Origin: JBGQOJ01 sp052119585
GTDB lineage: Bacteria; Pseudomonadota; Alphaproteobacteria; Rhodobacterales; Rhodobacteraceae
DNA: 64,000 bases
Direction: 5' to 3'
NCBI RefSeq assembly: GCF_052119585.1
Contig: NZ_JBGQOJ010000011.1
Location: 1 to 64,000 of the forward strand
In this document: positions 36,645-44,956 of the stretch, piece by piece
Layout of the letters: every line of letters begins with the position of its first letter
How positions within the stretch are numbered: the stretch's first letter is position 1
Position numbers and translations under genes: made by a program
Notes under the pieces: generated by a model
Databases searched by the model: none
What the model was told of the DNA's origin: nothing
Seen by the model: only the letters and a program-made list of their open reading frames with translations

Positions 36645-38177
36645 TCACAAAGGGATATTGTCGTGCTTTTTCCATGGATTCTGAAGCGACTTGCCCCGAA
36701 GCGAGGCAAAGGCGCGGCAAATCCGTTTGCGCGTTGAATGGGGCATGATCACCTCGTCGATAAAGCCCTTTTCCGCGGCAACGAAGGGGTTCGCAAAGCG
36801 GCTTTCGTAGTCTTTGGTGCGCTGCGCGATCTTGTCGGTGTCGCCAAGTTCCGACCGATACAGGATTTCGGTCGCCCCTTTGGCACCCATCACGGCGATC
36901 TCGGCTGTGGGCCAGGCATAGTTGAAATCGCCGCGCAGATGCTTGGACGCCATCACGTCATATGCGCCGCCATAGGCCTTGCGGGTGATGACGGTGACCT
37001 TGGGCACAGTCGCCTCACCATAGGCAAACAGCAATTTCGCGCCGTGTTTGATCACACCACCATATTCTTGTCCGGTTCCGGGCAAAAAGCCGGGTACATC
37101 GACAAGCGTCAGGATCGGAATTTCGAAGGCATCGCAAAAGCGGACAAACCGCGCGGCCTTGCGGCTGCTGTCGATGTCCAGACACCCAGCCAGAACCATC
37201 GGCTGGTTGGCGACGACGCCGACACTGGAGCCCTCGAGACGGATAAAGCCGGTCAGGATATTCTTGGCGAAATCCTGCTGGATCTCGTAGAAATCGCCCT
37301 CGTCCGCCAGTTTGAGGATCAGTTCTTTCATGTCGTAGGGAGAGTTGGGATTTTCGGGGATCAGCGTGTCCAGGCTGTCCTCGATCCGCGAGGGGCTGTC
37401 GAAGAACGGGCGCACGGGCGGCTTCTGGCGGTTGTTCAGCGGCAGGAAGTCGATCAGGCGGCGGACCTCTGTCAACGCCTCGACATCATCCTCGAAGGCA
37501 CCGTCGGCGACCGAGGATTTGCTTGTGTGGGTTTTCGCGCCGCCCAGTTCCTCGGCGGTGACGACCTCGTTGGTGACGGTTTTCACCACGTCGGGGCCGG
37601 TCACGAACATATAGCTGCTGTCGCGCACCATGAAGATAAAGTCGGTCATCGCGGGTGAATAAACCGCGCCACCGGCGCAGGGGCCCATGATCAGGCTGAT
37701 CTGCGGCACAACGCCCGATGCCATGATATTGCGCTGGAACACCTCGGCATAGCCGGCCAAGGATGCCACACCTTCCTGGATGCGGGCGCCGCCTGAATCG
37801 TTGATGCCGATCACGGGCGCGCCGTTCTGCATCGCCATATCCATGATCTTGCAGATCTTCTGCGCGTGGGTTTCAGACAGCGACCCGCCGAAAACCGTGA
37901 AATCCTGCGAAAAGACATAGACCATGCGGCCGTTCACGGTGCCCCATCCGGTGACAACACCGTCGCCCGCAGGCCGATCCTGCTCCATGCCGAAATCGGT
38001 GCAGCGGTGCGCGACGAACATATCAAATTCTTCGAACGAGCCTTCGTCCAGCAACAGGTCGATCCGCTCTCTTGCGGTCAGCTTGCCCTTGGCGTGCTGC
38101 GCGTCGATCCGACGCTGACCACCACCCATACGAGCCGCCTCGCGGCGGTCTTCAAGCTGTTGCAGGATGTCTTTCAT
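36645..38177 (-). CDS. pccB: Propionyl-CoA carboxylase beta subunit
   Basis: The carboxyltransferase subunit that moves the carboxyl group from biotin on PccA to propionyl-CoA. The 510-residue protein has both crotonase-like halves, with GINDSGGARIQEGV near 120 and VDVPGFLPGTGQEYGG near 360, and ends in KKHDNIPL, typical of PccB. PccR-type TTTGCAAA boxes lie 73-122 bases upstream, so it should be controlled by PccR, encoded nearby. Confidence 0.95.
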   Translation of the reverse strand: MKDILQQLEDRREAARMGGGQRRIDAQHAKGKLTARERIDLLLDEGSFEEFDMFVAHRCTDFGMEQDRPAGDGVVTGWGTVNGRMVYVFSQDFTVFGGSLSETHAQKICKIMDMAMQNGAPVIGINDSGGARIQEGVASLAGYAEVFQRNIMASGVVPQISLIMGPCAGGAVYSPAMTDFIFMVRDSSYMFVTGPDVVKTVTNEVVTAEELGGAKTHTSKSSVADGAFEDDVEALTEVRRLIDFLPLNNRQKPPVRPFFDSPSRIEDSLDTLIPENPNSPYDMKELILKLADEGDFYEIQQDFAKNILTGFIRLEGSSVGVVANQPMVLAGCLDIDSSRKAARFVRFCDAFEIPILTLVDVPGFLPGTGQEYGGVIKHGAKLLFAYGEATVPKVTVITRKAYGGAYDVMASKHLRGDFNYAWPTAEIAVMGAKGATEILYRSELGDTDKIAQRTKDYESRFANPFVAAEKGFIDEVIMPHSTRKRICRAFASLRGKSLQNPWKKHDNIPL

Positions 38178-38250
38178 GGGCCGGTCCCCTTCGCTGGTTT
38201 AGCCGCACACTAACGGACGGACAGGCTGTTCGAAAGGAAAATTGAGTAGA

Positions 38251-38299
38251 TTTGCAAATTGAATGAAACATCTATTTTGCAAATTGCAAAGTTGCAAAA
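38251..38299. promoter_or_regulatory. PccR-type box cluster upstream of pccB
   Basis: One TTTGCAAA at 38251-38258, then three closely packed sites: TTTGCAAA at 38276-38283, TTGCAAA at 38284-38290 and TTGCAAA at 38292-38298. In Rhodobacter sphaeroides PccR binds paired TTTGCAAA octamers. Here centres are about 25, 7 and 8 bases apart rather than the pair with a 4-base gap. Confidence 0.8.
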
Positions 38300-38416
38300 T
38301 ATTGCTCCATCAGGGATGCTGTCACGATAGGCTACGCCGCCGTCCCAATCGTTGGAAATGCCGACGATCACGCTTTTGAATTGGACAAGGTCGGGTGGTC
38401 GTCCTATCTCGGATCA

Positions 38417-39634
38417 ATGACCACACCTGTGACCCCACGCTTTTTACAGCGCACCAGCCCGCCCCACATCGCGACCCTGATCCTGATTGCCGGGCTGTCG
38501 GCGCTGTCGATGAACATCTTTCTGCCGTCGCTGCCGCATATGGCCGAGTATTTCCAGACGGATTACAAGCTGATGCAGTTGTCGGTCGCGCTATATCTGG
38601 GGATCAACGCGGCATTGCAGATCATTGTCGGCCCGATTTCAGACCGCTATGGTCGCCGCCCTGTCATCCTTGCGGGCAGCGCGTTGTTTCTGGTCGCGAC
38701 GCTGGGCTGCATCTATGCGCCCAATATCACTGTCTTTCTGACCTGCCGCATGGCGCAGGCGGTGATCGTGACCGGCATGGTTCTGTCCCGCGCCGTGGTG
38801 CGCGATATGGTCCCGCAGGAACAGGCCGCGTCGATGATCGGCTATGTCACCATGGGCATGTCGATTGTGCCGATGGTCGGCCCCGCGATCGGCGGCATTC
38901 TGGATACCGCATTCGGATGGCAGGCGAATTTCTGGCTGCTGTTCATTCTTGGCGCCGCCACGCTTTGGCTGGCCTGGGCCGATCTGGGCGAAACATCCAA
39001 GAACCGCGCCACCAGCCTTGGCGCGCAGATCCGCCAATACCCCGAGCTTTTGACCTCGCAGCGGTTCTGGGGCTACTGCCTGACCGCCGCCTTTGCCTCT
39101 GGCGCGTTCTTCGCCTACCTCGGCGGCGCGCCGTTTGTCGGAACAAAGGTCTACGGGCTGGACCCCTCGCAGCTTGGCCTTTTGTTCGGGGCGCCTGCGG
39201 TCGGCTATATGCTGGGCAACTTCCTGAGCGGCCGCTATTCGGTCCGTTTCGGGATCAACGCGATGATGCTGTGGGGCACGGTGCTGTCGGCGGCGGGGCT
39301 GCTGGTGTCGATCCTGACGTTCTACGCAGGTTTCGGTTCGGTCTATGTGTTCTTCGCGTTCATGTCGTTTGTGGGCCTTGGGAACGGCATGGTCCTGCCC
39401 AATGCCAACGCAGGCATGCTGTCGGTGCGGCCGCATCTGGCGGGGTCCGCTTCGGGGCTTGGCGGCGCGATCATGATCGGCGGCGGGGCCGCGCTGTCGG
39501 CGCTGGCGGGCACTTTGCTGACGCCCGAAAACGGGGCGCTGACGCTGGTCTGGATCATGCTGATCAGTTCCGCGCTTGGCATCGTGTCGGGCCTTTGGGT
39601 GATCCGGCGCGCGCGGATGGTTGCCCCCGACTGA
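38417..39634 (+). CDS. Bcr/CflA-family MFS exporter
   Basis: A 405-residue major-facilitator protein with twelve helices and the motif-A loop GPISDRYGRRPVILAG near 75, typical of Bcr/CflA drug:H+ antiporters. MTTPVTPRF at 38417 is preferred over the in-frame TTG at 38381. It lies between pccB (divergent) and pccR (same strand), so the TTTGCAAA cluster could also affect it; whether it exports a propionate-related compound is unknown. Confidence 0.87.
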   Translation: MTTPVTPRFLQRTSPPHIATLILIAGLSALSMNIFLPSLPHMAEYFQTDYKLMQLSVALYLGINAALQIIVGPISDRYGRRPVILAGSALFLVATLGCIYAPNITVFLTCRMAQAVIVTGMVLSRAVVRDMVPQEQAASMIGYVTMGMSIVPMVGPAIGGILDTAFGWQANFWLLFILGAATLWLAWADLGETSKNRATSLGAQIRQYPELLTSQRFWGYCLTAAFASGAFFAYLGGAPFVGTKVYGLDPSQLGLLFGAPAVGYMLGNFLSGRYSVRFGINAMMLWGTVLSAAGLLVSILTFYAGFGSVYVFFAFMSFVGLGNGMVLPNANAGMLSVRPHLAGSASGLGGAIMIGGGAALSALAGTLLTPENGALTLVWIMLISSALGIVSGLWVIRRARMVAPD

Positions 39635-39650
39635 CGCTTGCATCACCGGG

Positions 39651-39679
39651 TTTGCAAAGACTACAGTGATATTAGCAAA
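39651..39679. promoter_or_regulatory. PccR-type boxes upstream of pccR
   Basis: TTTGCAAA at 39651-39658 and the variant TTAGCAAA at 39672-39679, centres 21 bases (two helical turns) apart, ending 18 bases before the pccR ATG. This suggests autoregulation. Confidence 0.7.
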
Positions 39680-39697
39680 CCTGCCGAGGATGCCCCG

Positions 39698-41101
39698 ATG
39701 GCCACCCAGAAACTTTATGCCGGAGTCAAGCTGCGTGAAACACGCGGCCGCCTTGGCCTGACGCAAAAGGCCTTTGCCGCCAAGCTGGGCGTCAGCCTGC
39801 CCTATCTCAACCAGATGGAAAACAACAACCGCCCCGTCAGCACCGGCGTTGTTCTGGCGCTGGCCGGAGAGTTCGGCTTTGACGTGACCGAGCTGTCGAC
39901 GGGCGACGCGGAACGCATGGTCAGCGACATGAGGGAGGCACTGGCCGATCCGGTGTTCAGCGACGGCGCGCCGCCTTTGGCCGACCTGCGCCTGACCGCG
40001 TCCAACGCGCCGGCGCTGGCCCGCGCGTTTCTGGAACTGCACCGCGCCTACCGCCAGACCCACGAGCGCCTCGCCTCGCTGGACGAAGCACTGGGGCGAG
40101 AGGACCGGCGGCCGCAATCCAGCCCCTGGGAAGAGGTGCGCGACTTTTTCCACTATTGTGACAACTACATCGACGCGGTGGACCGCGCCGCCGAACGCTT
40201 TGCCACCCGCGCGGGCGACGGGCGCGACCCCGCCGAAACCGCTGCTGCCCTGCTGAAAGAGGCGGGTGTCGACATCACCTATGGCGAAGGCGCGGGCCTG
40301 CGCGGCTATGACCGCACCACGCGCCGCCTGACCCTGTCGTCGCGGGCAACGGGGGCGACACAGCGGTTCCAGCTGCTGCACCAACTGGCGCTTTTGACCC
40401 AGAACGACCTGCTGGAGGCAACGCTGGATCTGGCGCGGTTCCAAAGTGACGCCTCGCGCAGCATCGCCAAGATCGGCATGGCCAACTATTTCGCCGGCGC
40501 GGCGCTGATGCCTTACGGCGCCTTCCTCGATGCCGCGCGGGACACGCGCCACGATCTGGAACAACTGGCCGACCGGTTCGGCGCCTCGATCGAGCAGGTG
40601 GCGCACCGCCTGTCCACCCTGCAACGCCCCGGCGCCAAGGGCATACCGTTCTACTTTGTCCGCGTCGATCAGGCCGGAACGATCACCAAACGCCACTCTG
40701 CCACGCGGCTTCAGTTCGCGCGGTTCGGCGGGGCCTGCCCGCTATGGAACGTCCACCGCGCCTTTGAAACACCGGGGCGGTTCCTGCGGCAACTGGCGGA
40801 AACGCCCGACGGGGTGCGCTACTTTTGTCTTGCGCGGGATGTGTCGAAATCGGGCGGATCGTTTCAGGCACCGGTGCGCCGCTATGCCATCGGCCTTGGC
40901 TGCGAGGTGCAGCATGCGGGCGCGCTGGTCTATGCGCAGGACATGGATATCTCTGCCGCCCGCGCGTTCGAGCCGATCGGTATTTCCTGCCGGATCTGCG
41001 AGCGGACAAACTGCCACCAACGCTCTGTTCCGCCGCTGGAGCGTGAATTGCGTGTCAACCACGACCATCGTGGGGTGCTGCCCTACGAAATAGAGCCGTG
41101 A
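39698..41101 (+). CDS. pccR: PccR, short-chain acyl-CoA-responsive regulator
   Basis: A 467-residue regulator of the ScfR group. Residues 7-62 are an XRE helix-turn-helix (LGLTQKAFAAKLGVSLPYLNQME in parts); the middle has the IrrE-like metallopeptidase-type region seen in the family, and the C-terminus carries ISCRICERTNCHQRS, a cysteine cluster. In R. sphaeroides PccR activates pccB and represses its own gene in response to propionyl-CoA. Matching boxes before pccB and before this gene support the same role. GAGGA precedes the ATG. Confidence 0.92.
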   Translation: MATQKLYAGVKLRETRGRLGLTQKAFAAKLGVSLPYLNQMENNNRPVSTGVVLALAGEFGFDVTELSTGDAERMVSDMREALADPVFSDGAPPLADLRLTASNAPALARAFLELHRAYRQTHERLASLDEALGREDRRPQSSPWEEVRDFFHYCDNYIDAVDRAAERFATRAGDGRDPAETAAALLKEAGVDITYGEGAGLRGYDRTTRRLTLSSRATGATQRFQLLHQLALLTQNDLLEATLDLARFQSDASRSIAKIGMANYFAGAALMPYGAFLDAARDTRHDLEQLADRFGASIEQVAHRLSTLQRPGAKGIPFYFVRVDQAGTITKRHSATRLQFARFGGACPLWNVHRAFETPGRFLRQLAETPDGVRYFCLARDVSKSGGSFQAPVRRYAIGLGCEVQHAGALVYAQDMDISAARAFEPIGISCRICERTNCHQRSVPPLERELRVNHDHRGVLPYEIEP

Positions 41102-41158
41102 TCGCGCTTTACCGCCCGCACAATGCCCCCTACCCTGACCGCAAAACAGGAGGATCAA

Positions 41159-41623
41159 ATGGAACTTAAAGGCAGCCGCATCATCAATGCCGACCGCGCA
41201 ACGGTCTGGGCACATCTGAACAGCGCCGACACGCTTAGGGCCTGTATTCCGGGCTGCACCGATCTGACAGGATCGCCCGAAGACGGGTTCGAGGCGACGG
41301 TCACGCAAAAGGTCGGGCCGGTCAAGGCGACGTTCAAAGGGGCGGTGGAATTGTCCGATATCGTTCCGCTGACCAGCTACACCATCAGCGGCGAGGGCAA
41401 GGGCGGTGTCGCCGGTTTTGCGAAAGGCGGGGCCGCAGTGGTCCTGACAGAGGTCGAAGGCGGCACAGAGTTGACCTATGATGTCGACGCAAAGGTGGGC
41501 GGCAAGATCGCGCAACTGGGCAGCCGCCTGATCGACGGCTTCGCCCGCAAAATGGCCGACCAGTTCTTCGAGCGGTTCAAAGACACGGTAGAGGGCGCAT
41601 CAGCGCCCGCCACCGGGGCCTGA
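41159..41623 (+). CDS. CoxG-like SRPBCC-family protein
   Basis: A 154-residue protein with the START-like hydrophobic-pocket fold; MELKGSRIINADRATVW at the start, KVGPVKATFKG near 57 and VGGKIAQLGSRLIDG near 120 match the CoxG (carbon monoxide dehydrogenase subunit G) group. No coxL/M/S genes are present, so it is probably not part of a CO dehydrogenase here. AGGAGG lies upstream of the ATG. Confidence 0.87.
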   Translation: MELKGSRIINADRATVWAHLNSADTLRACIPGCTDLTGSPEDGFEATVTQKVGPVKATFKGAVELSDIVPLTSYTISGEGKGGVAGFAKGGAAVVLTEVEGGTELTYDVDAKVGGKIAQLGSRLIDGFARKMADQFFERFKDTVEGASAPATGA

Positions 41624-41626
41624 CCC

Positions 41627-41869
41627 TCAGGCGCCGCCGCGCAGAACGTGGTAGATCTGGTCTTTCAGGTCTGCCCGTTTCTTGCGGATTTCACCCTCGT
41701 ATAGCTCCTCCAGCGGCTCGACATTGGTTTCGGCACGGTGGATCTTACGGTTAAGGTCGTGATATTCCTCCATCAACCGCGCGAAATGCGTGTTGTTGAT
41801 CTTCAGCTCATGGATCTTTTCGGCGAATTCGGGAAAGTCGTCTGCGATTTCATGCGGCGTGTGGGACAT
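41627..41869 (-). CDS. DUF465 (YdcH-like) coiled-coil protein
   Basis: An 80-residue helical hairpin protein: HEIADDFPEFAEKIHELK, then HFARLMEEYHDLNRKIHRAE and KKRADLKDQIYHVL, the DUF465 pattern. Function unknown. CAGGAG precedes the ATG. It ends three bases from the convergent CoxG-like gene. Confidence 0.9.
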   Translation of the reverse strand: MSHTPHEIADDFPEFAEKIHELKINNTHFARLMEEYHDLNRKIHRAETNVEPLEELYEGEIRKKRADLKDQIYHVLRGGA

Positions 41870-41970
41870 CTTGCGCTCCTGTGTGGCGTGTCATCCACAT
41901 TCATAGCTGCCCCGATGCCGTCGCACTTTGACACGGATCAAGCCGACCCGCTTCCTTTCGCTTTCTGACG

Positions 41971-41993
41971 CCTCTAAATATCCTCGCCGAAGG
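41971..41993 (-). repeat. Dispersed intergenic element, copy 3
   Basis: On the minus strand CCTTCGGCGAGGATATTTAG, 13 bases after the stop of the thermonuclease-like gene. Only the core is conserved, and its orientation relative to the gene before it is opposite to most other copies. Confidence 0.7.
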
Positions 41994-42006
41994 TGAAACT
42001 CCGGCC

Positions 42007-42672
42007 TCAGTCACGCGCGGCGCGCCATCCGGCTTTGCGGGCGTCCGCCTCGGAACAAAACCAGCGCTCGCCCTTCGCGGTGTTGATCCGCGTCTTGGCA
42101 TAGCTCCGGTCGCCGGGCATGTGGTAAATCCGGCCCGACCCGCTGATATTGCCCTTGATCGCACAATCCGCAGCCGGCACCGTTTGCGCGGCAGGCTGTT
42201 GGCTGGCACGGTAGTCCCAAGGCGGCGTCGATCCGCCGCGCCACAGCCCCCGCGCCGCAAACAGCGCCTCTTTTTCGGCATCGACGTAATCCAGCGCATA
42301 TTTGCGAAAGGCATAGACAATCCCGGCACGGGTCAGCATCGCGCCGATGTCCTGCCCGCCCAAAACACACCGCGCCACAAGGCGGCCATAGCGGTCGGTC
42401 TCGACCCCGGTACAGGTGATGGATTTACCGCCGATCCGGCGGGTCACTTCGGTTGTGGCCCAGCGCCCGCAGGGCCAGGCACCCTGATCGCTTGTGCAGG
42501 TCTGCTTCGCCTCGGGCGCATCGACGCCAAACAGCCGGATCCGATGGCCGGCCACATCATATGTGTCGCCGTCAATCACCCGTGCGGGGCCGGTGACCGT
42601 TTGCGCCGCTGCCGGGATCGCCAACAGGGGGGCGGCCAGCACGAGAACGAGAAGTGAACAAATTCTTAACAT
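42007..42672 (-). CDS. Exported thermonuclease-fold (SNase) protein
   Basis: A 221-residue protein with a signal peptide (IPAAAQ, near 18), then a staphylococcal-nuclease domain: VIDGDTYDVAGHRIRLFGVDAPEA near 27 and DRYGRLVARC near 87 hold the metal-binding Asp, catalytic Arg and Glu. The C-terminal 70 residues (after WDYRAS) form a separate part with CAIKGNIS and a conserved ending GERWFCSEADARKAGWRAA. It probably cleaves nucleic acid outside the cytoplasm. Confidence 0.87.
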   Translation of the reverse strand: MLRICSLLVLVLAAPLLAIPAAAQTVTGPARVIDGDTYDVAGHRIRLFGVDAPEAKQTCTSDQGAWPCGRWATTEVTRRIGGKSITCTGVETDRYGRLVARCVLGGQDIGAMLTRAGIVYAFRKYALDYVDAEKEALFAARGLWRGGSTPPWDYRASQQPAAQTVPAADCAIKGNISGSGRIYHMPGDRSYAKTRINTAKGERWFCSEADARKAGWRAARD

Positions 42673-42712
42673 GCCGTGGTATTGCGGCATTGCGCGGCAA
42701 GTTCAACCGGTT

Positions 42713-42731
42713 CTTTAACCCGTGGTTAAAG
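42713..42731. promoter_or_regulatory. Palindrome with a full CtrA-type TTAA-N7-TTAA site
   Basis: CTTTAACC and GGTTAAAG around CGT; within it TTAA (42715-42718), seven bases, TTAA (42726-42729) is the full CtrA consensus. It lies 41 bases upstream of the thermonuclease-like start and overlaps the stop codon of the hemerythrin-like gene. It could equally be a hairpin. Confidence 0.4.
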
Positions 42732-43292
42732 CGGGGCGCCGTAATGCAGGATCACCGGCACGACCAGATCTTCCTCGTCTTCCAGATGCCGGTTCAAAAA
42801 CCCGTGGAACTGCGACAGCGCGGTGTGCAACTCTGCGGTGCGGTCCCGCATCCCCGCCTGCCCCGCGACATGCAGCATCGCGTTGGTCCGGTCGGCCAGA
42901 CGGTGGATATGCCCGTCCAACGCCAGATGGTCGCTGTCCAACAGCGCGAAGCCCTCGACCAGTTTGGCGTCATGCGCCGACAGCATCGGAAAATACTGCA
43001 GGTCTTCGATCTGGTGGTGCCCGTGCAGTTGGTTCAGAAAAAACCCCGCCAGCCGCCCTGTGTCCGCCGCATAGCGCATCGGGTCCCGGTTGCCGTCCAG
43101 AAACTGTTCGGCACCGTCCTGCAATTGCCCCATGACCTTGCGGAACATCAGGTGACGGTCCAGCCAGAACCGCGTCAGCCCGTCAAAGTTCGCGTGCCCC
43201 TCCCACCCCTCGCGGGGATAGCGGCGGACCATCTCTTGCAGGTGTTCCGGCAGTCCGCTGCGCAGCGACAAGTCATTCACGGGCTTGGGCAT
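42726..43292 (-). CDS. Hemerythrin-like HHE domain protein
   Basis: A 188-residue four-helix protein with ligands placed as in hemerythrin-like di-iron proteins: HLMFRKVM near 48, HGHHQIEDLQYFP near 95, DSDHLALDGHI near 125 and HLEDEEDLVVPVILHYG at the end. The start at 43292 lies five bases after the betA stop, so it is the last gene of the bet run. It may bind O2, NO or iron; its link to betaine synthesis is not established. Confidence 0.85.
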   Translation of the reverse strand: MPKPVNDLSLRSGLPEHLQEMVRRYPREGWEGHANFDGLTRFWLDRHLMFRKVMGQLQDGAEQFLDGNRDPMRYAADTGRLAGFFLNQLHGHHQIEDLQYFPMLSAHDAKLVEGFALLDSDHLALDGHIHRLADRTNAMLHVAGQAGMRDRTAELHTALSQFHGFLNRHLEDEEDLVVPVILHYGAPL

Positions 43293-43297
43293 CGGGG

Positions 43298-44956
43298 TTA
43301 CCTCTGGGCGGTTTTCCACGCGGGGTTGATCCATGGCTCCACGTTTGCGGGCAGCAGTGGCGTGCGGCCAAGGATGTGATCGGCGGCTTTCTCGCCCACC
43401 ATAATCGAGGGGCCGTTCAGATTGCCATTGGGAATCTGCGGAAAGATCGAACTGTCGGCAAGCCGAAGGCCATCCACCCCGATCACGCGCGTCTCTGGAT
43501 CGACCACGGCGCCCGCATCATCGCGCCGCCCCATGCGGGCGGTGCCGCAGGGGTGATAGGCGCTTTCGGCATGGTCGCGGATGAAGGCATCCAGCTCGTC
43601 GTCGGTTTGCACCGCGGCACCCGGCTGGATCTCGTGCTTGACGAAGGGTTTGAACGCCTCTTGCCCGAAAATCTCGCGCGTGAGGCGGATGCAGGTGCGG
43701 AAATCCTCCCAGTCCTGCGGGTCGGACATATAGTTGAAGTTGATCTTCGGCGCGTCCTTCGGATCACCCGAGCGCAGGGTGACCGCCCCGCGCGAGGCCG
43801 ATCGCATGGGACCGACATGGGCCTGAAAGCCGTGCCCCTCTGCCGCGGCCTTGCCGTCATAACGCACCGCCATGGGCAGAAAATGATACTGGACATCGGG
43901 GTAATCGACGCCCGCCTTCGAACGGATAAAGGCCGCGCTTTCGAACTGGTTCGAGGCACCAAGGCCGGTTTTGGTAAACAGCCATTGCGCCCCGATGATC
44001 CCCTTCGAGATCAGGTTCCAGTGTTTATACAGCGTGATTGGCTGGCTGGCGGCCATCTGGATATACAGTTCAAGATGATCCTGAAGGTTGGCGCCGACGC
44101 CTTTGCGGTCTGCCACTACGTTGATCCCGTGATCCGACAGATGCGCCGCAGGGCCGATACCCGACAGCATCAGCAGCTTGGGCGAATTGATCGACGAGGC
44201 GGCGATGATCACTTCGGCCCGTGCGCGGATCACTTCGATCTTGCCGCCACGCTCGACCTCGACGCCTGTGGCGCGGCCCTCCTTGATCACGACCTTGCGG
44301 GCAAAGGCCCGCACCAGGTCGCAGTTCGGCCGCTTCAGCGCCGGGCGCAGATAGGCATTGGCGGCCGACCAGCGGCGGCCCTTGTGAACGGTCTGTTCCA
44401 TCGGGCCAAAGCCCTCTTGCTGCTGCCCGTTATAGTCGTCGGTCAGCGGGTATCCAGCCTGATGGCCTGCCTCGACAAAGGCACGGAACAGCGGGTTGCG
44501 GCGCGGGCCGCGCGAAACATGCAGCGGGCCGTCGGTGCCGCGCCAATCGGCATCGCCGCCATGCCCGCCCGAATGCCAATGCTCCATCCGTTTGAAATAG
44601 GGCAGCACGTCGGCGTAAGACCAGCCATCGGCACCGCGTTCGGCCCAATGGTCGAAGTCGCGGGCGTGGCCACGGACATAGACCATGCCATTGATACTGC
44701 TGGAGCCGCCGATCACCTTGCCACGGGGCGTCGCCAGACGGCGGTTGCCCAGATGCGGTTCCGGTTCCGAACTGAACCCCCAGTCATAGCGCGCCATGTT
44801 CATCGGGTAGGACAAGGCGGCGGGCATCTGGATGAACGGCCCCGCGTCGGTGCCACCATGTTCGATGACCAGAACCGATTTACCCGCCTCTGCAAGACGG
44901 TAGGCAATGGCGCAGCCCGCAGAGCCTGCGCCGATGATGACATAATCCGCTTCCAT
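43298..44956 (-). CDS. betA: Choline dehydrogenase
   Basis: A 552-residue GMC-family flavoenzyme that oxidises choline to betaine aldehyde at the inner membrane. The FAD site DYVIIGAGSAGCAIAYRL is at the start, GMC signature KVIGGSSSINGMVYVRGH near 77, and the active-site region ESAYHPCGTARMG near 465 supplies the catalytic His. Its ATG overlaps the betB stop by one base (TGATG). Confidence 0.95.
   Translation of the reverse strand: MEADYVIIGAGSAGCAIAYRLAEAGKSVLVIEHGGTDAGPFIQMPAALSYPMNMARYDWGFSSEPEPHLGNRRLATPRGKVIGGSSSINGMVYVRGHARDFDHWAERGADGWSYADVLPYFKRMEHWHSGGHGGDADWRGTDGPLHVSRGPRRNPLFRAFVEAGHQAGYPLTDDYNGQQQEGFGPMEQTVHKGRRWSAANAYLRPALKRPNCDLVRAFARKVVIKEGRATGVEVERGGKIEVIRARAEVIIAASSINSPKLLMLSGIGPAAHLSDHGINVVADRKGVGANLQDHLELYIQMAASQPITLYKHWNLISKGIIGAQWLFTKTGLGASNQFESAAFIRSKAGVDYPDVQYHFLPMAVRYDGKAAAEGHGFQAHVGPMRSASRGAVTLRSGDPKDAPKINFNYMSDPQDWEDFRTCIRLTREIFGQEAFKPFVKHEIQPGAAVQTDDELDAFIRDHAESAYHPCGTARMGRRDDAGAVVDPETRVIGVDGLRLADSSIFPQIPNGNLNGPSIMVGEKAADHILGRTPLLPANVEPWINPAWKTAQR

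Noticed and set aside
41159..41623. Part of a CO dehydrogenase locus
   Set aside because: Only a CoxG-like protein is present; none of the cox structural or maturation genes are nearby.
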